64,000 bases of DNA from Syntrophopropionicum sp964397525 (GTDB lineage Bacteria > Bacillota > Desulfotomaculia > Desulfotomaculales > Pelotomaculaceae): assembly GCA_964397525.1 (NCBI GenBank), contig CAYNIY010000003.1:1-64000 (forward strand). The letters run 5' to 3'. The position numbers were made by a program, and so were the translations under genes. This document shows positions 1-8,391 of the stretch, one piece after another. The notes beneath the pieces are model-generated. The model was not told the origin of the DNA, ran no database searches, and saw only the letters and a list, made by a program, of their open reading frames with translations. Position 1 is the stretch's first letter; every line of letters starts with the position of its first letter.

Positions 1-288
1 GGCGGCCTGGGGGTGGCGCCTGGGGCCAATATCGGAGATGAAGCTGCCGTTTTCGAGCCTGTGCACGGCAGTGCGCCGAGACATGCCGGCTTAAACAGGG
101 TAAACCCGCTGGCTACAATCCTGTCAGGTGTAATGATGCTGAAGCATATAGGCGAGATGGACGTAGCCAGACGGATAGAAGAAGCTGTGATCATGGTACT
201 GAAAGAAAAGAAAAGCCTGACCTACGACTTGGGCGGCAGCGCCGGTACCAGTGAAATGGCCGACGCCATCATTGAGGCGATGAAATAA
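1..288 (+). CDS. icd: NAD-dependent isocitrate dehydrogenase, C-terminal part
   Basis: This is the last 95 codons of a decarboxylating dehydrogenase; the reading frame is open through the left edge, so the start lies outside the window. The visible part begins GGLGVAPGANIGD and continues with EPVHGSAP and NPLATILSG, the C-terminal nucleotide-binding signature of the isocitrate/isopropylmalate dehydrogenase family. The GGLGVAPGANIGD form is typical of NAD-dependent isocitrate dehydrogenase, whereas LeuB normally has a GSLGMLPSAS-like segment. The enzyme would oxidise isocitrate to 2-oxoglutarate in the cytoplasm. The family is clear; isocitrate rather than isopropylmalate or homoisocitrate as substrate is an inference from this one segment. 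Confidence 0.85.
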   Translation, partial: GGLGVAPGANIGDEAAVFEPVHGSAPRHAGLNRVNPLATILSGVMMLKHIGEMDVARRIEEAVIMVLKEKKSLTYDLGGSAGTSEMADAIIEAMK

Positions 289-313
289 ATATTGCGTTAT
301 ATTATTACTGGGG

Positions 314-346
314 GGCGCTCCATTATGGAGTGCTGCTCCTTTTTTA
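314..346 (+). terminator. Intrinsic terminator after icd
   Basis: A seven-base-pair stem (GCGCTCC pairing with GGAGTGC, one G-U) with a short loop is followed within a few bases by a T run. It lies about 25 bp after the isocitrate dehydrogenase stop codon. Confidence 0.6.
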
Positions 347-464
347 TACTGCCTGTGAATAATATGATGGGATAATAAGCAATAAATTTAATGGTATAAT
401 TGAACTGTGCAGGCTTTTTTAATCAAGGCCCAGAAATAATATTTCAGGTAAAGGAGTTTTATTC

Positions 465-1121
465 ATAGACAAAGTAAATTGTCCGGAAAAAGAAAAAACT
501 GCTGCAATTTTAGAATTGCTGGCACAATGTTATCCCAACGCCGGAACATCATTGGTTTTTAAGACACCTTTTGAACTACTGGTAGCGGCTATTCTGTCGG
601 CGCAGAGTACTGATAAGCAGGTTAACCGCATCACAGCCCGCCTGTTTGGAAAGCACAACAGCCCGCAGGAGTTCGCTTTGCTGACACCGGAGGAACTGGG
701 GGAAGAGATCAAAAGCGTTGGGCTGTATCGCAACAAAAGCAGGTTCATAATCGAAGCTTCCCGGGATATTGTTAATATACACGGCGGCCGGGTGCCAACG
801 ACTAGGGGTGAGCTCGAGGCACTGCCAGGGGTCGGAAGGAAAACGGCAGGGGTTGTCATTGGTGTGGCTTTCGGCGGCAGCGCCCTGCCCGTTGATACTC
901 ATGTCTACCGCGTGGTACGCAGGCTGGGACTGTCAACCGCGCGCGATCCGGTGAAAGTCGAGGCGGACCTGTCGGCCTGTATACCACCTGAACAGAGAAT
1001 GCCCTTTCACCACCGGCTAATCACTCATGGCCGGGAAATCTGTATGGCCAGGAAGCCGTCCTGCCAAAAATGCTGTTTAAGAGATTACTGCAGTTATCAT
1101 TATAAGGAAGGAAAAACGTGA
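465..1121 (+). CDS. nth: Endonuclease III (DNA glycosylase/AP lyase)
   Basis: Base-excision repair enzyme that removes oxidised pyrimidines and nicks abasic sites. The helix-hairpin-helix LPGVGRKTA carries the catalytic Lys, the following VDTH carries the catalytic Asp, and the C-terminus has the [4Fe-4S] loop with C-X6-C-X2-C-X5-C spacing (CMARKPSC, then QKC, then CLRDYC). Start choice is unusual. The only good ribosome binding site (AAAGGAG, 450-456) points to an ATA codon at 465, giving 218 residues, the usual family length. The first conventional in-frame start is TTG at 516; it has no Shine-Dalgarno sequence and would cut off the first helix. The stop overlaps the GTG start of trmL by four bases, so the two genes are translationally coupled. 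Confidence 0.93.
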   Translation: MDKVNCPEKEKTAAILELLAQCYPNAGTSLVFKTPFELLVAAILSAQSTDKQVNRITARLFGKHNSPQEFALLTPEELGEEIKSVGLYRNKSRFIIEASRDIVNIHGGRVPTTRGELEALPGVGRKTAGVVIGVAFGGSALPVDTHVYRVVRRLGLSTARDPVKVEADLSACIPPEQRMPFHHRLITHGREICMARKPSCQKCCLRDYCSYHYKEGKT

Positions 1122-1576
1122 ACATAGTACTGGTTGAACCGGAAATACCGGCCAATACAGGGAACATTGCCAGGACCTGTGCCGTTACCGGCACGACTCT
1201 TCATTTAATCAGGCCGCTGGGATTTTCTACCGATGACAAATACCTCAAGCGTGCCGGCCTGGATTACTGGCACCTGGTTGAAGTAGTATACCATGACAGT
1301 TTTTTGGAATTTGCTGCCCGCTATAAATGGGGGCGGTTCTATTTTGCCACCACGAAAGCTCTTAATACTTACACTGAAATAGAATATGATAAAGGTGGTT
1401 TTTTGATTTTCGGCAAGGAAACAAAAGGACTGCCGCCGGAAATCCTCAGCGGGTACTCGGGGCAGCGGATGCGAGTGCCCATGATCAACACGGCCAGGTC
1501 CTTAAACCTGGCTAACTCGGCAGCCGTGGTGCTTTATGAGGCTTTAAGGCAGCAGGGTTTCCCGGGTTTGAAGTGA
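1118..1576 (+). CDS. trmL: tRNA (cytidine(34)-2'-O)-methyltransferase
   Basis: SPOUT-class methyltransferase of 152 residues that 2'-O-methylates the wobble base of tRNA-Leu isoacceptors in E. coli. Visible motifs are the N-terminal EPEIPANTGNIARTC, the FGKETKGLP SAM-binding loop and the C-terminal NLANSAAVVLYEAL that forms the trefoil knot. It starts with GTG inside the stop of nth (GTGA overlap) and uses the AAGGAAGG region as ribosome binding site. The length matches TrmL/YibK exactly. Assignment is by family motifs; the tRNA target is transferred from E. coli. Confidence 0.92.
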   Translation: MNIVLVEPEIPANTGNIARTCAVTGTTLHLIRPLGFSTDDKYLKRAGLDYWHLVEVVYHDSFLEFAARYKWGRFYFATTKALNTYTEIEYDKGGFLIFGKETKGLPPEILSGYSGQRMRVPMINTARSLNLANSAAVVLYEALRQQGFPGLK

Positions 1577-1644
1577 ATTAACCTGCTGTGCTATTCCGAT
1601 TTCCGGGTATAATATAACCAGTAGTGCAGGAGGAGTGGTATTAT

Positions 1645-2106
1645 CTGAGTATCATCGATAGGGTTCAGTCATGCCTGGATCAATTTAATATGGGACTGAA
1701 AATAACAGAGCTTGAAGAAAGCACCAGCACCTGTGAGCTGGCAGCGGCGGCCCTTGGTGTGACAGTCGGCCAGATCGCTAAAACCCTGGTGTTTCTGGCT
1801 GATGATAAGCCGGTTTTGATCGTGGCCAGCGGCGACAATAAAATAAAAAGCGGCAAGCTAAAAAGGCTGCTTGGCGCTGCCAGGGTCAGGTTGGCCGACC
1901 CTGACACGGTAAAACGCGTCACCGGCTACCCGGTTGGGGGCGTATGTCCGGTTGCGCTGGCAGAAGCCATACCCATTCTGCTGGATGACTCCATGTACCG
2001 TTTTCCGGTGGTTTATGCTGCTGCCGGTACCCCCCGCTCGGCCCTGCCGGTAACAATGGAACAGCTGGAGATAATCACCGGTGGTAAATGGGCGGATCTT
2101 ATTTGA
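1645..2106 (+). CDS. YbaK/EbsC-family aminoacyl-tRNA deacylase
   Basis: Single-domain homologue of the prolyl-tRNA synthetase editing domain, expected to hydrolyse mischarged tRNA (for example Cys-tRNA-Pro) in trans. The fold is recognised from the segment IAKTLVFLADDKPVLIVASG, the lysine-containing DNKIKSGKLKRLL and the glycine-rich TGYPVGGVCPVA. A GGAGGAG ribosome binding site at 1629-1635 is nine bases before an in-frame CTG at 1645, which I take as the start; the GTG at 1624 lies upstream of that site and would add seven residues. Stand-alone, about 45 bp after trmL. The tRNA specificity cannot be read from the sequence. Confidence 0.85.
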   Translation: MSIIDRVQSCLDQFNMGLKITELEESTSTCELAAAALGVTVGQIAKTLVFLADDKPVLIVASGDNKIKSGKLKRLLGAARVRLADPDTVKRVTGYPVGGVCPVALAEAIPILLDDSMYRFPVVYAAAGTPRSALPVTMEQLEIITGGKWADLI

Positions 2107-2144
2107 TTAACAGGCAGGCATAACTGCTTTTTGGCTGAAAGTAG

Positions 2145-5100
2145 GTGTCCATTATTTTTGTGCATTTGCACGTTCACTCGGAATACAGTCTGCTGGACGG
2201 GGCGGCCCGCATAAAAAAGGCAGTAGCAAGAGCCGTCGAGATGGAGATGCCGGCCCTGGCTATAACAGATCACGGCGCCATGCATGGCGTGATTGATTTT
2301 TATAAATCCTGTAAAAATGCCGGGATTAAGCCGATTCTGGGCTGTGAGGTCTACGTGGCGCCTCGCACCATGTCCGACCGCACCCCGAAGATCGACGACA
2401 ATCTGAATCACCTGGTTTTGCTGGCAGAAAACGAAGAAGGCTACCGAAACCTGCTGAATATTGTCTCCATGGGTTTTACCAGGGGATTTTACTACAGACC
2501 CAGGATTGATAAGGAAGCGCTGGCGAGCTGCAGCAGAGGTCTGATTGCTTTAAGCGGCTGCATCGCCGGTGAGGTTGCCGCCAAGGTCCTGGCCGGAGAC
2601 AACGAGAAAGCAAGACAGGCAGCAGGAGAATACCGTGATATATTTGGTTCGGAAAACTTTTTCCTCGAGCTCATGGACCATGGTTTTTCAGAGCAGCGGA
2701 CTGCCAACAGGGAGCTGCTTAAAATCCACGAGGAGATGGGTATACCGCTGGTTGTAACCAATGATGTCCACTATGTGCGGCGGGAGGATGCGGGGAGCCA
2801 GGACGTGCTTCTGGCTATCCAGACTGGCAGGAGTGTGGACGATCCGGGCCGGATGAAATTCCAGTCGGAAGAACTGTATCTGAAAAGCCCCGGAGAGATG
2901 AAACTCCTTTTTGGCGAATATCCGCAGGCGCTGCAGAACACGCTGGAAATTGCAGAACGCTGTAATGTGGAGATGGAATTCGGCAAGTACTTATTACCTT
3001 ATTATGAGGTGCCGGAAGGGTATAATGCAGAAACTTACCTGATTGAACTATGCTACCGGGGCGCCCAAAATATTTATGGTGACCTCAGTGGTGAGATTAG
3101 GAAAAGACTGGAGTACGAACTGGGTGTTATTAAACAGATGGGCTACTCGGCTTATTTCCTGATTGTCTGGGACTTTATACACTTTGCCAGGACAAGCGGA
3201 ATACCGGTAGGACCGGGCCGGGGGTCCGCCGCCGGCAGTCTGGTCGCCTACAGCCTGGGCATAACAAACATCGATCCTTTAAAATACGGGCTTCTGTTTG
3301 AAAGATTTTTAAACCCGGAAAGAATATCCATGCCGGATATAGACATCGATTTCTGCTTTGAGCGGCGGAGTGAGGTTATTGACTATGTTGTGCAAAAGTA
3401 CGGCGCTGATCACGTGGCGCAGATCATCACCTTTGGTACTATGGCGGCGAGGGGCGCCATCAGGGATGTTGGCAGGGCACTGAGCATGCCCTATGGCGAT
3501 GTGGACAAGGTAGCCAAGCTGGTGCCGGCTGAGCTTAATATTACCATTGAGAAGGCGTTAAATGACGCGCCTGAATTAAAGGAGCTCTATGAGCAAAGGG
3601 AAGAGATAAAAAAACTGATCGATACTGCTTCGTCCCTGGAAGGAATGCCCAGGCATGCCTCCACCCATGCTGCCGGCATAGTGATCACACCGGAACCCCT
3701 GATAAATTATCTTCCTCTTTACAAGGCTTCAGACGGCCCGGTAACAACCCAGTTTGCCATGGGGACAGTGGAAGAACTCGGCCTGCTGAAGATGGACATG
3801 CTGGGCCTGAGGACTCTGACTGTAATCAGCGATGCGCTTAAGGCAATCAATGAAATCACCGGTGATGTCCTTGACATAGATAAAATAACCATGGATGATG
3901 CGTATACTTACGAAATGCTGTCCAGGGGTGAAACCGCCGGGGTCTTTCAGCTGGAAAGCAGCGGGATGCGCGGCATCCTACGCGATCTGAAGCCAGAAGT
4001 ATTTGAAGACATTGTAGCTCTCGTAGCCCTGTACCGCCCCGGACCGTTAGGCAGCGGCATGGTGGAAGACTTTGTCAAGAACAAGCACGGAATTAAAAGC
4101 ATAAAATATCTTCATGCCAAGCTGGAGCCGATATTAAAGGATACCTATGGTGTTATTCTGTACCAGGAGCAGGTCATGCGCATATCGAGCGACCTGGCCG
4201 GATTTTCCCTGGGTGAGGCCGATATGCTGCGGCGCGCTATGGGTAAGAAAAAGCCGGAGATAATAGCTGGCCTGCGCTCACAGTTTATCGCAGGTGCGGT
4301 GAACAATGGCATCAATGAGGGAATCGCCGGCCAAGTGTTTGATTTAATGGAGTATTTCGCTGGCTATGGTTTTAACAAATCCCACAGTGCCGCGTATGCG
4401 ATGGTTTCATACCAGACGGCTTACTTAAAAGCCAACTATCCACTTCAGTTCATGGCGGCGCTGCTGACTTCAGTGAAGGACAACACGGACAAGGTTTCCG
4501 CCTATATTGAAGAGTGCAGGCGTCTTGGCATAGAAGTGCTGCAGCCTGATGTAAATGAGAGCCGGGAAAGTTTCACGGTAGCAGGCAATAAAATTCGCTT
4601 TGGCCTCGCTGCGATTAAAAATGTCGGGCTCGGGGCGGTGGAGTCTATCATCCGGGTCAGGGAACAGGAAGGGCCTTTCACCGACTACGCCGATTTTTGC
4701 CGGCGGCTGGACACAAAAGTTGTCAACAGGAGGGTATTGGAGAGCCTGATCAAATGCGGCGCTTATGACTCCCTGGGTTACCGCCGGGCCCAGCTGATGG
4801 CTGCGGTGGATTCGGGATTGGGCCTGGCGCAGCAGTCGCAGCGCGAAAGAGAAAACGGTCAGATGTCTCTTCTGGATTTCCTTGATGGAAGCCGTGATTC
4901 AGTAAGTATCAGTTTGCCCGAGGTGGGAGAGTACCCGGTGGATGAAATGCTGGTACTTGAAAAAGAAACACTTGGTTTGTACATCAGCGGGCATCCTCTC
5001 TCCCAGTACCGCGGCGCACTGAACATGTTGTCAACAATTACTGCGGTAGAATTACCGGATCTGCCTGACAACAGTGAGATTGTATTGGGCGGCCTGATTA

Positions 5101-5696
5101 CGGCAATAAAGAAAACAAGCACCCGCAGAGGAGACACTATGGCCATCCTCACAGTGGAAGACCTTACAGGGTCAGTAGAAGTCGTGGTTTATCCACGTCC
5201 ATACATTCAAAGCCGCCTGGCTCTCAGAATAGATGAGGTAGTGGTGGTGAAAGGCAAGACTAGGGAGAATGGTGAGGAAACAAAGATCATCGGCGATGAT
5301 ATATCAACTCTTGACAGCCACCTGGAGGGAGAACTGCACTTAAAGATCAAGAATGCGGACTCACTATTGCTGGACCAGGTACAGATCATGATCAGCAGTT
5401 TCAGAGGCAATTCCCCGGTTTTTTTACATTTTGTGAAAGAGAAAAAAGTAATTAAAGCGGGAGAGGAATACTATGTTGATCTGTCAGGCCCGGTTGTTGG
5501 GAAGCTGGAAGACCTGCTTGGTAAGTCAATGGTTAGAGTGAAAAGGAAAAATAATGAGATGAAAGCTGGCCCGGGCAAGGAAAAAAGCGAGAAAGAAGCG
5601 GATTTGGAAGCTGCAGTCATTGCCGCTGACAAGAAAGTTAATCTGTCCAAGCCGGCTAAGAAGGTCAAGGATTTCTTTAGCATACTTGAGCTGTAG
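2145..5696 (+). CDS. dnaE: DNA polymerase III alpha subunit (DnaE)
   Basis: Replicative C-family polymerase of 1183 residues. The N-terminal PHP domain begins immediately (HLHVHSEYSLLDG, residues 7-19, then ITDHGAMHG). The palm carries the catalytic aspartates in PDIDIDF (about residues 397-403) and a third in LLKMDMLGL (about 549). Fingers, a tandem helix-hairpin-helix and a C-terminal OB fold (GGLITAIKK, then DLTGSVEVVVYP, about 980-1035) follow. The last 60 residues are lysine-rich and probably flexible. There is no inserted exonuclease domain, so this is DnaE-type rather than PolC-type. Start is GTG 2145 with a weak ribosome binding site; GTG 2160 is an alternative that would remove five residues. 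Confidence 0.96.
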   Translation: MSIIFVHLHVHSEYSLLDGAARIKKAVARAVEMEMPALAITDHGAMHGVIDFYKSCKNAGIKPILGCEVYVAPRTMSDRTPKIDDNLNHLVLLAENEEGYRNLLNIVSMGFTRGFYYRPRIDKEALASCSRGLIALSGCIAGEVAAKVLAGDNEKARQAAGEYRDIFGSENFFLELMDHGFSEQRTANRELLKIHEEMGIPLVVTNDVHYVRREDAGSQDVLLAIQTGRSVDDPGRMKFQSEELYLKSPGEMKLLFGEYPQALQNTLEIAERCNVEMEFGKYLLPYYEVPEGYNAETYLIELCYRGAQNIYGDLSGEIRKRLEYELGVIKQMGYSAYFLIVWDFIHFARTSGIPVGPGRGSAAGSLVAYSLGITNIDPLKYGLLFERFLNPERISMPDIDIDFCFERRSEVIDYVVQKYGADHVAQIITFGTMAARGAIRDVGRALSMPYGDVDKVAKLVPAELNITIEKALNDAPELKELYEQREEIKKLIDTASSLEGMPRHASTHAAGIVITPEPLINYLPLYKASDGPVTTQFAMGTVEELGLLKMDMLGLRTLTVISDALKAINEITGDVLDIDKITMDDAYTYEMLSRGETAGVFQLESSGMRGILRDLKPEVFEDIVALVALYRPGPLGSGMVEDFVKNKHGIKSIKYLHAKLEPILKDTYGVILYQEQVMRISSDLAGFSLGEADMLRRAMGKKKPEIIAGLRSQFIAGAVNNGINEGIAGQVFDLMEYFAGYGFNKSHSAAYAMVSYQTAYLKANYPLQFMAALLTSVKDNTDKVSAYIEECRRLGIEVLQPDVNESRESFTVAGNKIRFGLAAIKNVGLGAVESIIRVREQEGPFTDYADFCRRLDTKVVNRRVLESLIKCGAYDSLGYRRAQLMAAVDSGLGLAQQSQRERENGQMSLLDFLDGSRDSVSISLPEVGEYPVDEMLVLEKETLGLYISGHPLSQYRGALNMLSTITAVELPDLPDNSEIVLGGLITAIKKTSTRRGDTMAILTVEDLTGSVEVVVYPRPYIQSRLALRIDEVVVVKGKTRENGEETKIIGDDISTLDSHLEGELHLKIKNADSLLLDQVQIMISSFRGNSPVFLHFVKEKKVIKAGEEYYVDLSGPVVGKLEDLLGKSMVRVKRKNNEMKAGPGKEKSEKEADLEAAVIAADKKVNLSKPAKKVKDFFSILEL

Positions 5697-5810
5697 GAGA
5701 CCAATATTTAATCAGGTTGAGCGGCTTAATACATGCCCGTACTTGTCAGAAAATAGGCTATATGTTAATATAAATCAGCAAAAAATGGAAAAACTTAAGA
5801 GGTGAATATA

Positions 5811-6044
5811 TTGCCGGTTACAATTGGGGAGATCGCCGGAGAGTATGTTGTAATAAAGGCACTTGAAAACGGGGTCACCATTATCGGCCTTACCAGGGGC
5901 AAGGATACTAGGTTCCACCATTCAGAAAAATTGGATAAGGGAGAGATTATGATCGCTCAGTTCACCGAACACACTTCCGCTATTAAAATTCGTGGGCGGG
6001 TAGAGCTGTTAACCAAGCATGGAGGGATTAAGACAGACGACTAA
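5811..6044 (+). CDS. mtrB: Tryptophan RNA-binding attenuator protein TRAP
   Basis: TRAP forms an 11-subunit ring that, when loaded with tryptophan, binds (G/U)AG repeats in trp leader RNAs and causes termination. The protein is nearly collinear with Bacillus MtrB: VVIKALENGV, IGLTRGKDTRFHHSEKLDKG and IAQFTEHTSAIKIRG. The Lys and the Lys/Arg pair that contact RNA in Bacillus (SEKLDK and AIKIRG) are kept. The start is TTG 5811, seven bases after AAGAGG; an upstream in-frame GTG at 5802 overlaps that site. Length 77 residues, as usual. It stands alone between dnaE and a small unknown gene, with no folE or trp gene next to it. Confidence 0.95.
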   Translation: MPVTIGEIAGEYVVIKALENGVTIIGLTRGKDTRFHHSEKLDKGEIMIAQFTEHTSAIKIRGRVELLTKHGGIKTDD

Positions 6045-6253
6045 ACACCCGGGCTTTATGAAAGTCCAATTTTTAGCGTTCTGTCTTGGATGTATTTTTT
6101 CTAATTAATGGTCCATGAATTTATCAGTTAAACTACTGTATCCAGGGTTATGACTCTGGGTATATTTATGCTCTGCAAAAAAGAGGATAACCGGCGAGAT
6201 GAGTAGAAAATAAAGAGCATGCCTCAAACCCTATGAATAAGGAGGCCTTCAAT

Positions 6254-6445
6254 GTGTGGACAGTGGTTTACATAGCTCCAAACAGGAAGGAAGCTGACAG
6301 GCTGGAAAGACTGTTGGCTACCGAAGGCTTTTTAGTGAAATTGAGGATAATCGGATTTCCCCAGGCTGATAATACCTGCTCAATAGAGATTTTGCTGCCG
6401 GAGTCAGAAGTTGACGAGGCTATGGAAGTAATTAATACTGCTTAA
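6254..6445 (+). CDS. Small DUF2007-like protein of unknown function
   Basis: Protein of 63 residues, beginning WTVVYIAPNRKEADRLERLL and continuing GFLVKLRIIG and IEILLPESEVDEAMEVI. The pattern of a beta strand, a helix that 'looks up' residues, a second strand and a final helix resembles the small ferredoxin-like DUF2007 proteins, but I do not recognise it firmly. The start is GTG 6254, eight bases after a strong AAGGAGG (6239-6245); the in-frame ATG at 6233 lies before that site and is not likely used. It sits 41 bp before accD and may be co-transcribed with it. Confidence 0.7.
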   Translation: MWTVVYIAPNRKEADRLERLLATEGFLVKLRIIGFPQADNTCSIEILLPESEVDEAMEVINTA

Positions 6446-6486
6446 GATAAAGCTGTAAAGCAATATATAGTTAAGGAGTGCTTTTT

Positions 6487-7338
6487 TTGGTTTTAGAAGT
6501 TTTTCGTAAACAAAAAAATGTCGCTGCCCCATCAGGATCAGAAAATCGCGATATCCCGGAGGGTATTTGGAGTAAGTGCGGGCGCTGCGGTGAGATTCTG
6601 TTGAACAAGGATTTGATCAAAAACCACAAAGTGTGCCAAAAATGTGGTTTCCATTTCAGATTGACAGCCCTGGAGCGGATAAAAATGACCCTGGATGAGG
6701 GGAGCTTCCGGGAAATGGATGCCGATTTGCTTCCGGTAAATCCTTTCGAGCTCTCTGACTACGCTAACAAGCTGATTGAAGCTCGAAATAAAAGCGGCTT
6801 GAATGAAGCGGTGGTTACCGGAGCGGGGACCATTAATAATATTCCATTGGTTATCGTTGTTATGGACACCAATTTTATGATGGCCAGTATGGGCACCGTA
6901 GTCGGAGAGAAAATTACTAGGGCGATTGAGGCTGCCACTGCCGAAAGAAAGCCGCTGGTTATTTTTGCGGCTTCCGGAGGTGCCCGGATGCAGGAAGGGA
7001 TACTATCTTTAATGCAGCTGGCCAAGACTGTGGAAGCACTGGCCAGGTTAAGCGAAGCAGGCCAGTTATATATCACGGTCATGACCGATCCTACAACTGG
7101 CGGTGTCAGCGCCAGCTTTGCCGCTTTGGGTGATATTATTCTGGCCGAACCGGAAGCCATGATTGGCTTTACCGGTCCAAGGGTGATAGAGCAGACCATC
7201 AGGCAGAAATTGCCGGAAGGATTCCAGCGAGCCGAGTTTTTTAAACAGCACGGCTTTATTGACCAGATTATTCCCAGGCATCAGCTGAAAGAAACACTTG
7301 CCACACTTCTGGAATTTCATCTGCTGGGGGTGAAATAA
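6487..7338 (+). CDS. accD: Acetyl-CoA carboxylase carboxyltransferase subunit beta
   Basis: Beta half of the carboxyltransferase that moves CO2 from biotin carboxyl carrier protein to acetyl-CoA, the first step of fatty-acid synthesis. The N-terminal zinc ribbon has Cys at about 31, 34, 50 and 53 (KCGRCGEIL and CQKCGFHF). The crotonase-like core shows SGGARMQEG and TDPTTGGVSASFA. The start is TTG 6487, eight bases after AAGGAG; the GTG at 6478 overlaps the ribosome binding site. Followed after three bases by accA, so the two subunits are made from one message. Confidence 0.97.
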   Translation: MVLEVFRKQKNVAAPSGSENRDIPEGIWSKCGRCGEILLNKDLIKNHKVCQKCGFHFRLTALERIKMTLDEGSFREMDADLLPVNPFELSDYANKLIEARNKSGLNEAVVTGAGTINNIPLVIVVMDTNFMMASMGTVVGEKITRAIEAATAERKPLVIFAASGGARMQEGILSLMQLAKTVEALARLSEAGQLYITVMTDPTTGGVSASFAALGDIILAEPEAMIGFTGPRVIEQTIRQKLPEGFQRAEFFKQHGFIDQIIPRHQLKETLATLLEFHLLGVK

Positions 7339-7341
7339 ATA

Positions 7342-8292
7342 ATGGCGGCAACATTGGAGTTTGAGAAGCCGATCCAGGAGTTGGAAAACAAAATAAATGA
7401 ATTAAGAAATTTTTCCAGGGACAAGGGTATAGATTTGACGAATGAAATTACCACCTTGGAAAAAAGGGCCATGGAGGTCAGAGAGTCCATCTACGGGAAT
7501 CTCAATTCATGGCAGCATGTGCTGATCTCAAGGCATCCGGAACGTCCTAATACCTATGATTATATCAATTACATTTTCAGAGATTTCATTGAACTGCACG
7601 GAGACAGGTGTTTTGGTGATGATCCGGCAGTGGTGGGAGGTATTGGACGGTTTAACGGCCGCGCAGTTACTGTGATTGGCCACCTCAAAGGTAAAGACAC
7701 CAAGGAAAACCTGGCTAGGAATTTCGGGATGGCCCACCCTGAGGGTTTCCGCAAGGGTATGCGTTTGATGAAACAGGCTGAAAAATTTAAGCGGCCGGTG
7801 ATCTGTTTCATTGACACTCCAGGCGCTAATCCCGGAATAGGCGCCGAGGAGAGAGGGCAGTTTGAGGCCATCGCCAGAAGCATCTTAACAATGGCTGCCC
7901 TCAAGACTCCTATTATAACAGTAGTGATCGGTGAGGGTGCCAGCGGCGGAGCCCTGGCTTTCGGGGTGGGAGACCGGATTTTGATGCAGGAGCATACGAT
8001 TTATTCTGTCATATCACCTGAAGGGTATGCCAGTATTTTATGGAAGGACTCATCCCGTGCCCGCGAGGCTGCCGAGGCTATTAGGATCACAGCCAGCGAT
8101 ATACTGGACCTGGGCGTGGCAGATAAAATAATACCTGAACCACTGGGCGGCGCGCACCGTGATCCTAAAGGTGCTGCAGATCTGCTTGCTGAAGCTATAG
8201 CTGGTTCATTGGACGAACTTCTGGAACTGTCGCTGGAGAAACTGATGTCTTACAGGTACGAAAAATTCCGTTCCATCGGAAATTTAAAATGA
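7342..8292 (+). CDS. accA: Acetyl-CoA carboxylase carboxyltransferase subunit alpha
   Basis: Alpha half of the acetyl-CoA carboxyltransferase, 316 residues, the normal length. The N-terminal helical segment LEFEKPIQELENKI and the core motifs HPEGFRKGMRLM, FIDTPGANPG and GEGASGGALAFG are characteristic. It pairs with AccD to form the alpha2-beta2 enzyme. Start ATG 7342 lies three bases after the accD stop. The biotin carboxylase and carrier genes are not in the window. Confidence 0.97.
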   Translation: MAATLEFEKPIQELENKINELRNFSRDKGIDLTNEITTLEKRAMEVRESIYGNLNSWQHVLISRHPERPNTYDYINYIFRDFIELHGDRCFGDDPAVVGGIGRFNGRAVTVIGHLKGKDTKENLARNFGMAHPEGFRKGMRLMKQAEKFKRPVICFIDTPGANPGIGAEERGQFEAIARSILTMAALKTPIITVVIGEGASGGALAFGVGDRILMQEHTIYSVISPEGYASILWKDSSRAREAAEAIRITASDILDLGVADKIIPEPLGGAHRDPKGAADLLAEAIAGSLDELLELSLEKLMSYRYEKFRSIGNLK

Positions 8293-8299
8293 CATCTGC

Positions 8300-8337
8300 G
8301 GGGTCGGGACCAATCATGCAATGGCCTGACCCCCTTC
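8300..8337 (+). terminator. Terminator-like inverted repeat after accDA
   Basis: GGGGTC at 8300-8305 pairs with GACCCC at 8328-8333, extended inward by GG/CC, followed by a short pyrimidine-rich CTTCTTATT. It separates accDA from pyk. The T run is weak, so it may be an incomplete terminator. Confidence 0.45.
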
Positions 8338-8391
8338 TTATTACATTTGAGGCATGTCAGATGTTATTACATACAGCGGGGAGGGAGAGAA

